Assembly: GCA_015345905.1 (NCBI GenBank)
Contig: JADDTR010000029.1
Coordinates: forward strand, 1-64,000
Length of the DNA stretch: 64,000 nt
Direction: 5' to 3'
Origin: Aotearoamyces nothofagi
Lineage: Eukaryota; Ascomycota; Leotiomycetes; Leotiales; Tympanidaceae
Shown here: positions 47,383-57,321 of the stretch, in pieces
Position numbering within the stretch: the stretch's first letter is position 1
Layout: each line of letters starts with the position of its first letter
Notes under the pieces: model-generated
What the model saw: only the letters and a program-made list of their open reading frames with translations
Told to the model about the DNA's origin: nothing
Database searches by the model: none
Translations under genes and position numbers: made by a program

Positions 47383-47464
47383 ATGTGCTGGATGTGCTGG
47401 ATGTGCTGGATGTGTTGGATGTGTTGGATGTGCCATATGTGCCGCCGTATGTGCTGGATGTGTT
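47383..47464. repeat. 9-bp minisatellite GTGCTGGAT
   Basis: Units GTGCTGGAT and GTGTTGGAT repeat, interrupted by GTGCCATATGTGCCGCCGTAT, then resume. In the reverse frame it encodes His/Ile/Gln/Thr-rich repeats that only mimic protein. Confidence 0.88.
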
Positions 47465-47702
47465 GTGATATCGCGCCGGTCCACTGCCCCATGTGTGTGC
47501 GCGCTCAATGAGGAAGGGTCGGCACTGCAGGCTCGCTTGATTGCTTCTATTGTGGTTAATCACCCTTTCCGCGGGGATCTGTCCGCTCGGTCGCTCGCTC
47601 GATCCCCCCGTCTCGGGTTCCGGACATGGTTTTGGAGAGAACGTGGAATGCTGTACTGTGTACTCTGTATGCCGTTCGTTCTGCTTCGCCCTTCTGTTTC
47701 GC

Positions 47703-47752
47703 CGTCCTGTCTTGTCCTGCCCTGTCCTGCCCTGTCCTGCCCTGTCCTGCCC
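47703..47752. repeat. 10-bp repeat CTGCCCTGTC
   Basis: CTGTCCTGCCCTGTCCTGCC repeats about four times. Confidence 0.88.
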
Positions 47753-47818
47753 CCCCGTTGGCGCAACTCTGGTCCGGCCAGCATCCCCGAGCACATCGCG
47801 CTACGATGGGCTGCTGCC

Positions 47819-47863
47819 GTATGTACTGTACTGTACTGTACTGTACTGTACTGTACTGTACAC
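47819..47863. repeat. Pure TGTAC pentamer array, ~9 copies
   Basis: TGTACTGTACTGTACTGTAC continues without interruption from about 47821 to 47861. This is the cleanest example of the family. Confidence 0.95.
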
Positions 47864-48812
47864 TATCTCTCCGTCCGATGGCAGGAGCGGTGCGTGTATT
47901 TGGAATCTCGTGGATGCGATTGACCAGGGATTGAATCGAATCTGGTCATCTAAACTTTCTTTTGTGATCCTTCAACATGCTCGCTTGATCGAGCAGTATA
48001 GAGAGGACCGGTCAGGAAGCTACGCTGCGGACTATTGATTGCCAGCCATCTCTGCCATGTCGCCAATATCTCTTGAGCTTTCCTGTGCCTGCAATCCCGG
48101 ATGCCACGAGACCCATCTCATCTGAGACTCTCGAGCCCCACAGTGACTTGCCCAGAGATCAGTAGTCGCCGATCTGACAAGTACCTACCGTATGGTCTTG
48201 CAAGAAAAAGAAAGTCTTCCACTCTCGTAAAGTGTGCTGCTCTCTATTATGCAGCCCGGAATTGAGTTGCTGGTATAATTGTCCGGTTCCTCAAGCCAGA
48301 GACAAGGCTTGGGTACCGTGGGCAACATGGATATCTACCTGTTGGGTAGTCATTTATGGAATGTATCACCCCAAACTTTAGGGATGCTCGTATCGATGAA
48401 TTTGCAGTGTCAATCTAAATCAAATCTAGGTCGATCATCTCAGTGTGAGTCAAAGGTGAGTCGATGTCACTGTGAATACACATGGCACGCTCAACAGTTT
48501 CTCACCAGTGCCCTTGCTTCGGATATTCATGTATCCGTCCCGTTCATATGTGGGAGGCATCGATTAGGGTTACACCTGTATGAAATATACTCTTGAGGAT
48601 AACTTCGTGCCAAGGGCTCGTCTTCTCAAAGTGCTACCTTCACGACGTGTATGCCAGCAGCACACATACAGCAGACTGGGGTAATTATAGAGAGTAGGTA
48701 TGTTCTATATTATATCAGTCTAAATCGTTAGCAAATTGCCACCTTACCAAGACCAGTGCATCGACTACTGTCTCTGCGAATAGAGTATAAGGTTGTAAGT
48801 GGTTTCACGAAT

Positions 48813-49681
48813 TCATAAATCCGCAACTTCTCCTCTCCATCCCCAGCCTGCTGGGACGGAATCACCAATCTGCTTCATTCCTGAAGCTTCACATATCTTT
48901 ATTACGACATCTCTTACAGCCTTCACCTCCTCGACTGTTGCGCCTCCATTCACTGCGCCTCTCAGATGGCCTTTCAATTGTGGGTTGACCTGCAATTAGT
49001 AAGTATCAACTGAGATAATGGGCTCAAACCTAAAATATACATACATCTTGAGGGATAAGTCCTGCAATGAGTACGTAACTGCTTTCTGCAGATGTCAAAA
49101 CATTTGTGTTGCTAATGATGTGCCCATACATTAATCTCGCTATCAATCCAAGATCTTCGGTTCCTGACCGGTCCATTTGACCCATAACTCGTTTTGAGAC
49201 TTTTCCATAAATCTTGTCAAAAAATATTTGACCTCGACGTAATATCTGTGATGGGGGAACGTCGTAGATATCAACAGCTCGAGAAGTGGGGGAGTAGGCT
49301 GAAGGTTCGTCTTGCAGGTCTTCTGGTGTCACTTTCTTGAGGGCAAGGAGAGCATTGATTGACTATGCACATGTAAGCATAGCATTTCTGTAGATTTGGA
49401 TGTATATCTACCTTTGGCACACCTCCAACTGCGGAAGCCTTTATCAGAGCTTCCCGCATTCGTCGTGAAATGTTCAACTGCTCATCATGAGTTGGAGTTG
49501 AGTCTGTCTGCCCAATGCCATGCTCTATAGCATACTTATACACTGTTGGGATCTCGTCCGGGCGATTTAGTATCGATAATGTCGTAGCAGTTATGAAATA
49601 CCAAGTGTGTTGAGGTAGTTGGGGATATTTTCGTATTAAGGTGAGTAGTGAAGGTGTGATGATTGATGGCAGATGTGCCAT
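48813..49681 (-). CDS. Carboxymuconolactone decarboxylase (AhpD)-like protein
   Basis: Model: exons 49681-49412, 49362-49045 and 48989-48813; 254 aa, all phase 0. The fold is that of fungal CMD-like proteins: helical N-domain, REALIKASAVGGVPK (CMD core helix), then RAVDIYDVPPSQILRRGQIF, DLGLIARLMYGHIISNTNVL and a C-terminal NPQLKGHLRGAVNGGATVEE. The CxxC redox pair of true AhpD is absent; only one Cys is present, near the C-terminus. So it is probably not a peroxidase partner, and its reaction is unknown. It is divergent from HRD1 (363 bp between starts). Confidence 0.75.
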
Positions 49682-50044
49682 AATAACTGCTTCTCAGGAG
49701 CTACGAGAGGCCTTTACCAATCTCATCAACATTTCAATAACGCTCAAATGGCATCTTTGATATATTAAAAACTAAGGTACGTAAATATGCTATCGCTACC
49801 CGTCCCCGCGTTGGTTCTGATGACGCCAGATAGCCGGACCTAAAGCGCGCTAAGTGCGGAAGCACACGTGCTGATTAGAGCTGTCAATCGACGTGGCTTC
49901 AACAAGAAATACATAGAAACTGGTCAGCTTCTGTTCTCTGGAGCCCGCAATGCGATAGATATGGGCGCATGTACACCCGCAGAATAACCTGCTGAATTCG
50001 ACTGACCCCAATAAATCCTGCGTGAATTGACCGGTCTTATCAAG

Positions 50045-52732
50045 ATGAGATTGGCCGGATATGCTGGGGTAAGCAAGCTCTCTAACAGAAACAGCTATCC
50101 TCTGGCATGTACTAACTGGATTACAGGCTTCTACAGCTCTGGCAACTGGAGTTGTCATCTATGCTTTCAATCAACGAGCGAACTTCTACTCGGCGTGTGT
50201 TTATCTGGCCCAGAGCAATCTGTGCCTCATGGTATAGACTCCCGCCCACTGTGGCAACTACCGCTCTAACTCTATTATAGATACTCACGAACTTGATCCT
50301 TTTCATCATTGCCTCTTTTATGTTTGGACTACAGCGTGCCTTCTATGGACCGCTTCGACCCATCGAAATCGAACAACTCTACGAGAAGGCATGGTTTGCG
50401 GTTACAGAGACATGCTTAGCTATGACAATATTTAGAGAGGAGGTCGGCGCGTGGTTCTTGGTGATGTTTGTGGCACTTCTCGCAGGGAAAGTTTGGGGAT
50501 GGATTGGAGAAGGAAGGGTGGAAATTCTCGAACAGCAACCTCCGGCGAACCCGCGACTGTTCCATATCCGACTTTCCGTCTCACTGGCTTTGTCGATGTT
50601 ATACGACATGTGGATTATGGCGTACACTATCAACACCGTCATTCAACAAGCTCGGCCGAATATGATGGTCATGTTCTTGTTTGAATTTGCCATCTTAGCT
50701 ACATCGTCCTATTCGACCGCTTTGCGATATGCGATTTCATTGATCGAGGCCAGTATTGTGAAGAAACAGACTAAGGAACGGCTAGCGGAACGAAGAAGAG
50801 AAGTTCGAGAGGAGAGAGCAGAGCTCATAAGGCAGAGAGAAGCTGCTGCCTCTGCTGGCGATGTAGAGAATGTTGAACCGCAGACACCATTACCTTCGGA
50901 AGATGATATTGAGGAGATGGACATAGAAGTGCCAGGTTGGGAGGCCAAGGGTCAGTGGGTCCTGACTCTCGACCTCGTTTCAGGTGAGTTATTCTGTCTT
51001 TTTTAGCAGATCTGTGAGTTAACAATATTCAGATTTTGTTAAATTGGGCATCTATTCAACCTTCTTTTTCATTCTTCTGACTTTCTATGGCCTGCCAATA
51101 CACATAATGAGGGATCTCTTCCTCACAGCAAGATCCTTTGTAAAACGGCTCACAGCTTTCATCAAGTATCGAAATGCGACCCGAGATATGAATAAGAGAT
51201 ACCCTGATGCGACAGTGGAAGAAATACAGAGGGAAGACACCTGCATCATCTGCCGAGAGGAGATGCGACCTTGGTCCATAACTAATCCAGAAGCTCCTGC
51301 CAATCCTGCCAATGGAGCAGTGCCCAGGAATACAAATACACCACCCGTAAATGAACGCTCACGGCCAAAGAAACTGCCATGCGGGCATGTGTTACATCTT
51401 GGATGTCTGAAGAGTTGGCTTGAACGACAGCAAGTATGCCCGACATGTCGAAGGTCGGTCGTTGAACCCCCTCAAGGAGCGGCAGGTCATTCCCAACGCC
51501 CCGGTCAAGGACCTCAGGCACAGGTCCCGGGTCAAGCTCAAGGTCATGGTGCAGCAAACGCTCCAGGGCAACCACCTGCACCGCCACCTAATGGTGGGAT
51601 GGGAGGAATGATCAATATTGGGCCACTCAGACTCAATTTTGGACGCGGCCAAATTCAAAACTTCGCACCAGGGTTTGGCGCCCAGCCCGGTCAGCAGAAT
51701 CCACCACCGGGTAACGCCAGAGTCTATGGCTTAGAGCTTGGGTTCCCACGTCTTCAACCCCAAGGACAAGGTACAGCCGCACCAGCAGGTGGAGCGGGAA
51801 TTACCATCCAGGCCCAACTACAACAAATCGAACAGCAAATTATGTCGGATATATTGAGTCTGCAAATCAGCCAAACTGAATTGCAAATAGTACAGCATTT
51901 ACAGACAGAGCTGACAAGACTCCGGCAATTGCAAAGCAATCTATCAGGGTTGCAGGCTGGCAATGCTCCACAGATACCTCAGGTTCAACAGTTACCATTG
52001 TCGCCGTCCATGGCATTACCCTCCCTACAACGACATGGAGCTGTACCTGGGGTTTCGGCTATACCTGCGGGTAGTTCAGAGCTTCCTCCAGGGGTTACCA
52101 TTCCGGAAGGATGGTCTTTATTACCACTTCAAAATCTTGACGCCTTAGGAGGCACAGGACGCGCTGGTGTGCTTCCTCCGGGTGTGATCAACAATAACTT
52201 CATACCACAGGGTACTAGAGTTCCCGTTCCCAGTGGCATCGTCAGTCCTGTACCCATGCCTGGGCCCGCGGGTGAACAAACGGCAGGCCCTCAAGCATCT
52301 ACTTCTCCCAATCAACCTCCAATAGCATCGGGGGCACTTCTCACCCAACCTATTCCAGCGACTACCAATGCACCCATACCTCCTTCTAACCTATTACTAG
52401 AGTCAGAAGGAAGCTCTTCAACAACTGCAGCTGTCGGGCTCAGTTCTCCTAATACCTCCTCAACGACAGTCAGTGAATCTCAAGAGGTCCCTAATGCTCC
52501 ACAGCTTCCCAGCTGGAGCAATTCGACCCTCTTCAGAGCCCCTCCTCCAACAGCCAGCGACCCCAGCAGTTCAGCAGCCCCGGAAATATTTCCAGCTTCT
52601 TCTTCCTCTTCGAACGTGGATATCCCAGCAACATCCTCGACTGCCGAAACAGGTGCCGAAACTGACGTAGAAGAAGGAAAGGGTAAGGCCAAGGCCGCTA
52701 CCGTGGAGGATACAAACGATGATGGTGCTTGA
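50045..52732 (+). CDS. HRD1: ER membrane E3 ubiquitin ligase Hrd1 (4 exons)
   Basis: Model: exons 50045-50068 (24 nt), 50127-50231, 50281-50983 and 51033-52732; 843 aa. The N-terminal ~300 residues contain several membrane helices ([40 protein letters not shown] with the following [40 protein letters not shown]). RING-H2 follows at about 345-410: CIICREEM, a long Pro/Asn loop, then [20 protein letters not shown] and PTC. The remaining ~430 residues are Pro/Gln/Ser-rich and disordered. Hrd1 forms the ER-associated degradation channel and ubiquitinates misfolded ER proteins with Hrd3 and Der1. The RING loop between the second and third ligands is longer than usual, as is common in filamentous fungi. 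Confidence 0.93.
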
Positions 52733-53169
52733 ACTTTTTGAAAGATAAAGAAAGGTACATTTGGCGAGCATCATATTGGCGTTAATGGCTTGAGGCGTTT
52801 GCTTGTATACCATCAAATCAAGCTCAGTTCTTTTCATAAAGCTTGGGGCATTAATCTCCCTTCCCGTTAAGATATGACATCTACCAGCCAATCAGTCGCA
52901 AGAGTAAAGAAATACCTATGTGAATACCTCTCTTTGTTAGTACTGCAACTAGGTGAACGCCAATGGAACATTACAGAGCCTTGTTTGAGTGAGGTATATG
53001 CTATATTGCATTTATGGTATTTAATGAGCAAGTCTATCTGCATGATCTAAGGTCTATGAATAATCAACCAAACTCCAAACGCTGATGCAAAGCCAGCTGG
53101 GTATCCAAGTCTTTTGAACCCGCGCCAGTCATCATCATTCTCTATCTTACAGAAAGGGATATTTTAACC

Positions 53170-55221
53170 CTATAACCTCACTCTTCCATCCAGGCCTGTG
53201 CCCCCAAATATTCTCGTAAGACTACTCCCACTCCCGCTCCTCTCCGCCGGTACTAGCGCTGTAGCCTCTCCGTCATCCTCGTCCCCGCCCATCCATTTCG
53301 GCTTCTTGCCTACGGTATCTAGCCACTTGGGCGGTTGGAATGTATCCATCGTATTTTTGACTCTATGTCCAAACATCTGGAAGAACCCCTCGTCTTCAGG
53401 TTCATCCTCGCCTGCTGTCCTCTGTCGCGGTTCCGCGTTTGGTCGCACAGGCGCTGCTGCGACGCGGGAGCTTGGCGTGCTGGGTAATTTGGGTCTCGTC
53501 CGTTCCTCGCGGCCTAGACGTGCGAGCGAGGAGTGGCCATTTAGCTCACGTTCAATCAAGTCGCGGCCTTCGCGCCAGCCGCTAGTTCCGTATCCGGATT
53601 CATTTTCTGAGTCCTCATCATCGATGGCGCCGAAGCCGACCAAACGCTTTGCTCTGCCGTAAAGATTGAAGAGCGTAGCAAAGACCGGGACGAGGACGAA
53701 TATTGGGAAGAGGTAATCGAACCACTTCCCTAAAGGTGTAAGGTCGATTAGTTTGCCAAGAAAGCCGTAAAAAGTAGTGACTTTATAGTTCCCTTCTGGG
53801 AGAAATGTCATGAAATTGTAAGATAACGGTATGGACAGTCGGGCGACTTGCATAGCGTACCAAAAGGCTGATTCGTAGGCTGTGTTGCGACGGACTAAGG
53901 CGCGACCTTTCCAAACTTTAACTTCGGTGAGAGATGTCAAGGCTGCTGCGCACATATAAAGGATCCAGCAAGCAGCAAGAAATTGGCCTACCAAGCCAAT
54001 CTCGCCTTTATCGCTATCTGGATGATGTACAATTGTAAAGCGTATCAAAGAGAGGTTGGAATTAGCAGCCTTGACCAATTCAGACCATATGATACAAGCT
54101 GACGCGAATCCTAACAGGGCTCCAAAGAGCATCCTAGCATAAGAAACGATGTGTGCATAATATAGATATCGAGTGTATGGTGTGAAAAGTGTCAACTTTT
54201 CGAGTAGTGACGCCTGAGGCGATGATTTTCCGATCTCGAGGCGCCGGGAAGCCGCAGAATTGAGGATTGCTTGAGTAGCAGCAGCGTTTTGAATAAGCCA
54301 ATCCCACTCGTCTATAAAACGGATCCGGCTGTGCCTTGCCCTGTCCAGCTGGCGTGATAGCTGAGCTAGGTATTGTTCAGTTATTACTACCGGTATACGT
54401 ACTACCGGCTCTGATAGTCGCCGGATCAGGGTCCTGGGACGTGATTCTGGTAGGTTGCAACTATCGACCAGTTCTTCAATCCAGTCTTGGAAATCCCTTG
54501 ATATTCCCGCCTTTCGCATACTTAACTCTGCCACTTGAGCCTCTAGTTCCTCCAGTTTCTGTATAGCGCGTTGCATCTTCTCGTGGACCTTTGGAGCATT
54601 CCTTTGTATTCTCCGAAGTCTGCCGCTAGTGCTGGAGTTCTTGAAGAGCCTTCTAGGAATTGCAACGAGGCCGTGGCCCATGAGATATATCGCTAATATC
54701 AATCCCCAACAATAAGACAAAGCCATGACAAGGCCCTTCATTGATGTCGGATTCACCCCTGAGGTCAAGAAAAAGTATATCAATCCAAGCGCGCCTAAGC
54801 CGAAGACTGTAGCTTGATGTTTTGCATTCTGGCGCAATGCGTACAAAAGGCGCGACTTGGGGTCTCGATAGCCGGCATCGGAATAGTCTGCGAAGATTGG
54901 AAGAATGACCCAGGTCAGAGCAAATGTCAACCAATATGTGACCCTCCATGCAACCAAAAGCACTCTATCTGGCAGCCATATCCCCCTTTGACGTGCATCG
55001 GCGGTTCCTGAGCTGGAGGCGAGATCAATCGGCACGAGCAGAACTGTGCTGGCTGGAAGTCCGAGTGCAAAGAATATCGGTACGAGGAGGTACGCCGGTG
55101 TAGTTCGTAGGGGTAAAAAATGTCGAAGTAGTAAGAGAACGACGATGGAAATTAGGAGTAAGGCGATCAAGGAGAAGACCTCGGAGCCCAACGGAGAGGC
55201 CGAAGCGGCTATGTTGAACAT
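53170..55221 (-). CDS. LMBR1-family multi-pass membrane protein
   Basis: A single uninterrupted exon of 683 aa with ATG at 55221. About nine membrane segments are visible, split by a cytosolic middle (about 205-330) that is helical and charged (KVHEKMQRAIQKLEELEAQV), a typical LMBR1 (limb region 1/lipocalin receptor-like) layout. Conserved-looking pieces are PIFFALGLPASTVLLVPIDL and WRVTYWLTFALTWVILPIFA. The C-terminal ~150 residues are polar and end in GSGSSLTRIFGGTGLDGRVR. LMBR1 proteins are thought to be trafficking or receptor-type membrane proteins; function here is unknown. It is convergent with HRD1. Confidence 0.85.
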   Translation of the reverse strand: MFNIAASASPLGSEVFSLIALLLISIVVLLLLRHFLPLRTTPAYLLVPIFFALGLPASTVLLVPIDLASSSGTADARQRGIWLPDRVLLVAWRVTYWLTFALTWVILPIFADYSDAGYRDPKSRLLYALRQNAKHQATVFGLGALGLIYFFLTSGVNPTSMKGLVMALSYCWGLILAIYLMGHGLVAIPRRLFKNSSTSGRLRRIQRNAPKVHEKMQRAIQKLEELEAQVAELSMRKAGISRDFQDWIEELVDSCNLPESRPRTLIRRLSEPVVRIPVVITEQYLAQLSRQLDRARHSRIRFIDEWDWLIQNAAATQAILNSAASRRLEIGKSSPQASLLEKLTLFTPYTRYLYYAHIVSYARMLFGALLGFASACIIWSELVKAANSNLSLIRFTIVHHPDSDKGEIGLVGQFLAACWILYMCAAALTSLTEVKVWKGRALVRRNTAYESAFWYAMQVARLSIPLSYNFMTFLPEGNYKVTTFYGFLGKLIDLTPLGKWFDYLFPIFVLVPVFATLFNLYGRAKRLVGFGAIDDEDSENESGYGTSGWREGRDLIERELNGHSSLARLGREERTRPKLPSTPSSRVAAAPVRPNAEPRQRTAGEDEPEDEGFFQMFGHRVKNTMDTFQPPKWLDTVGKKPKWMGGDEDDGEATALVPAERSGSGSSLTRIFGGTGLDGRVRL

Positions 55222-56031
55222 TGTAGTCTTATCGACAGTATACTCTGTCCTTTAAGAATCATGTCTCACTGACGCGACGGACAAAGCATTGTTAAAAGGA
55301 GGGAGGCTCAATTTGCCCTGGCTATGTTGTTCCCCATCTAACAAGACAATGACGCGGCGAATACCGAATGCGTACTACTCTCTATACCTCAGGCAGAACA
55401 TGTGAGAACGAAATGTATACAGGTAAATATTTGGCGCGATCAAAATACCTCGAACATTTCGTTGATTACTTGACATTTCTTTTCTATATTTACTCTGGTT
55501 CTAGTACTGCCGTTCTTAATTTTGGTAAGACTATAAGGGTGGAGGCTTCATATCTATTTCTAAACATGAATTCCGAATCCTCAATCTGAATTATGATTTC
55601 AGAAGATTTATCATCTCCTATAGACTGTTGTCAATTCAAAATTAAGGACTGCGATTTCGAGTTTCACTTAAAAATCATTTTACCAACAATCTTTGTTCAC
55701 TTAGATATCTATGATTTAGCCTTTGAATCAAAATTTATTCTCTATTTTGAATTTAAACCCTGAAAGATATTATAAAAATCAGAGTCCGGAATCCAAATAT
55801 ATGCTGATATTCCTCTACCAGCAATATTCAGGTAGGTCAATAGAGTGATACAGTGATACCTCGATGGCACCTTATCCAACTAAAGCTCCAAATAACTCCC
55901 TGCGCTCTCTAGAACTTAAAACATCCACATATTCGCAACGCCTTCGTTCTTTCTCTGCCTCAAAACGACCCTTCTAGACAATTCGAACCGTGGGTATCCT
56001 TCATCTACATCGTCCTTCCGCATGTTGGCAT
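55222..56031. other. Intergenic, AT-richer, no gene seen
   Basis: About 800 bp. 55440-55830 is AT-rich without the TAGTCTAGAC words of the RIP-like blocks. No ORF longer than ~70 codons and no repeat were found. Confidence 0.5.
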
Positions 56032-56253
56032 CTATTTCTTCGCAGGTCCCTTTGCACCCTTTGCACCCTTCTCAGCCTTGGGTTTCTTTTGTTCCGGCTT
56101 GCGAGTGGCATATGTAATATACCAGCAGAAGACGCCGAGTAAAATGAGTCCGAGAAGAACGAGAAGTAGGTCGGTGACAATCGATGGGTCGTGCGCCACA
56201 GCGAGCTGCGCCGTTGGAGTAAGGAGGGGGTTGAGGAACGAGTACGCCGTCAT
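56032..56253 (-). CDS. Small single-pass membrane protein, 73 aa
   Basis: The ATG at 56253 gives MTAYSFLNPLLTPTAQLAVA, then a hydrophobic helix (VTDLLLVLLGLILLGVFCWY) and a short Lys-rich tail (PEQKKPKAEKGAKGAKGPAKK begins at about residue 53). Topology is probably luminal N-terminus with a basic cytosolic tail. I do not recognise the family; the compact layout resembles small ER membrane subunits. No intron. Its downstream DNA up to 55900 is pyrimidine-rich. Confidence 0.6.
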   Translation of the reverse strand: MTAYSFLNPLLTPTAQLAVAHDPSIVTDLLLVLLGLILLGVFCWYITYATRKPEQKKPKAEKGAKGAKGPAKK

Positions 56254-57321
56254 GTTTGCGCTGCTCGCTTTTGATGACAAAGAGAGGCGCAGATATTGCG
56301 CACACCGCTGACCAGGATCTCGAAGATCTACGACTGAATCAGGTCCGGATTGAAGGTCGTGAAGCGTCTATTCTCCTCACAGTAGCTGAAGGCTTGTGTA
56401 GTATATGCCGAGACCGAAGAGAAGACCGCTTGAGGAGAAGATTTGAAGACAGCGGAATGAGTACCAAATTAAATTTAATACATACGACAGCCAGCTGTCA
56501 GAATGAGATATAGACAGTAGAGAGGTGGAAAAAGAGAATGGGAGGCTCGAGATAATATCACGTCCCGAAATAGTTTTGACACACGTAACAACCATCGAGT
56601 GGTGGTGATCCAAGCTTCCAGACCAACCGGGTTTCAGAGATTAGACAAGTGGCCATCAGTGGCCAAAACTTGAAACGAAGACTACGAGGCGCGCGGGACC
56701 GATTATTTGTTGCGCAGTAGAAATCGCTGATGGTAGCTCTAGCAGTATAATATCTTACCTTCGGAAACCCTCATGCGGCTTTGACTTATAGGAAGGGCTG
56801 TGATCGTGAACGCGGACCAACTCTCATGCGAAGACAATTAAGACTCTGCATCGCATCATCAGGCAAGACTTCAGAGATGAATTCAATGCCACCCCCGGTT
56901 TCCAATGCCCTGGAAATCATACGATTATAATAATGATGAGGCGAAGGGGCCATAGCAGAGACATCAAATGCTTCATATCAAGACCAAGACGAGCCACGCC
57001 ATTCTGGATTCGGCTGAATTTCAAGGCGGAGGTAACTGGCAGAGTCCGCGAAGCCCGGCCAGGGCCAATATTCAAATAGAAAACTCAGTTGCCTTCTTGG
57101 TCTTTATTTGTACTTCAATATTTCGTAGACGATTGAAAAGGACATGTATACATGTTGCTGACTGGCAGAGATGTCAGGAGTTAACGGTAAAAGAGCGCTG
57201 GGCAGCGACCACGTGATGTAGCCAATTGTTGCCTTAGGCACAACAGCATTAAATCCTCGCAGCTTTGTTTGCTCCTCATCCAAACGCGACAAAGCATGCA
57301 AACATAGGTGTTGTAGCAACA
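56254..57321. other. Divergent promoter region, no gene seen
   Basis: About 1.07 kb between the small membrane protein (-) and the conserved unknown (+). No long ORF has domain-like content, and no repeat is seen. Confidence 0.5.

Larger units (their letters stand above)
36824..48812. other. 12-kb stretch without recognisable genes, array-rich
   Basis: No ORF in this stretch shows a recognised domain. It is GC-neutral to GC-rich, not AT-rich, so it is not RIP-decayed. It is crowded with unrelated short tandem arrays (GGCAGGGCAGG, CAGCTACAC, GAAGCA, GTGCAGT, GGAGAT, GTCGTGA, GTGCTGGAT, CTGCCCTGTC, TGTAC), listed one by one. The part next to 36823 must contain the C2H2 gene's promoter and 5' UTR. 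A long non-coding transcript or an origin/structural role is possible but not shown. Confidence 0.5.

Noticed and set aside
48279-48596. 105-codon plus ORF upstream of the CMD gene's 3' end
   Set aside because: No domain, no splice context and ordinary intergenic composition.
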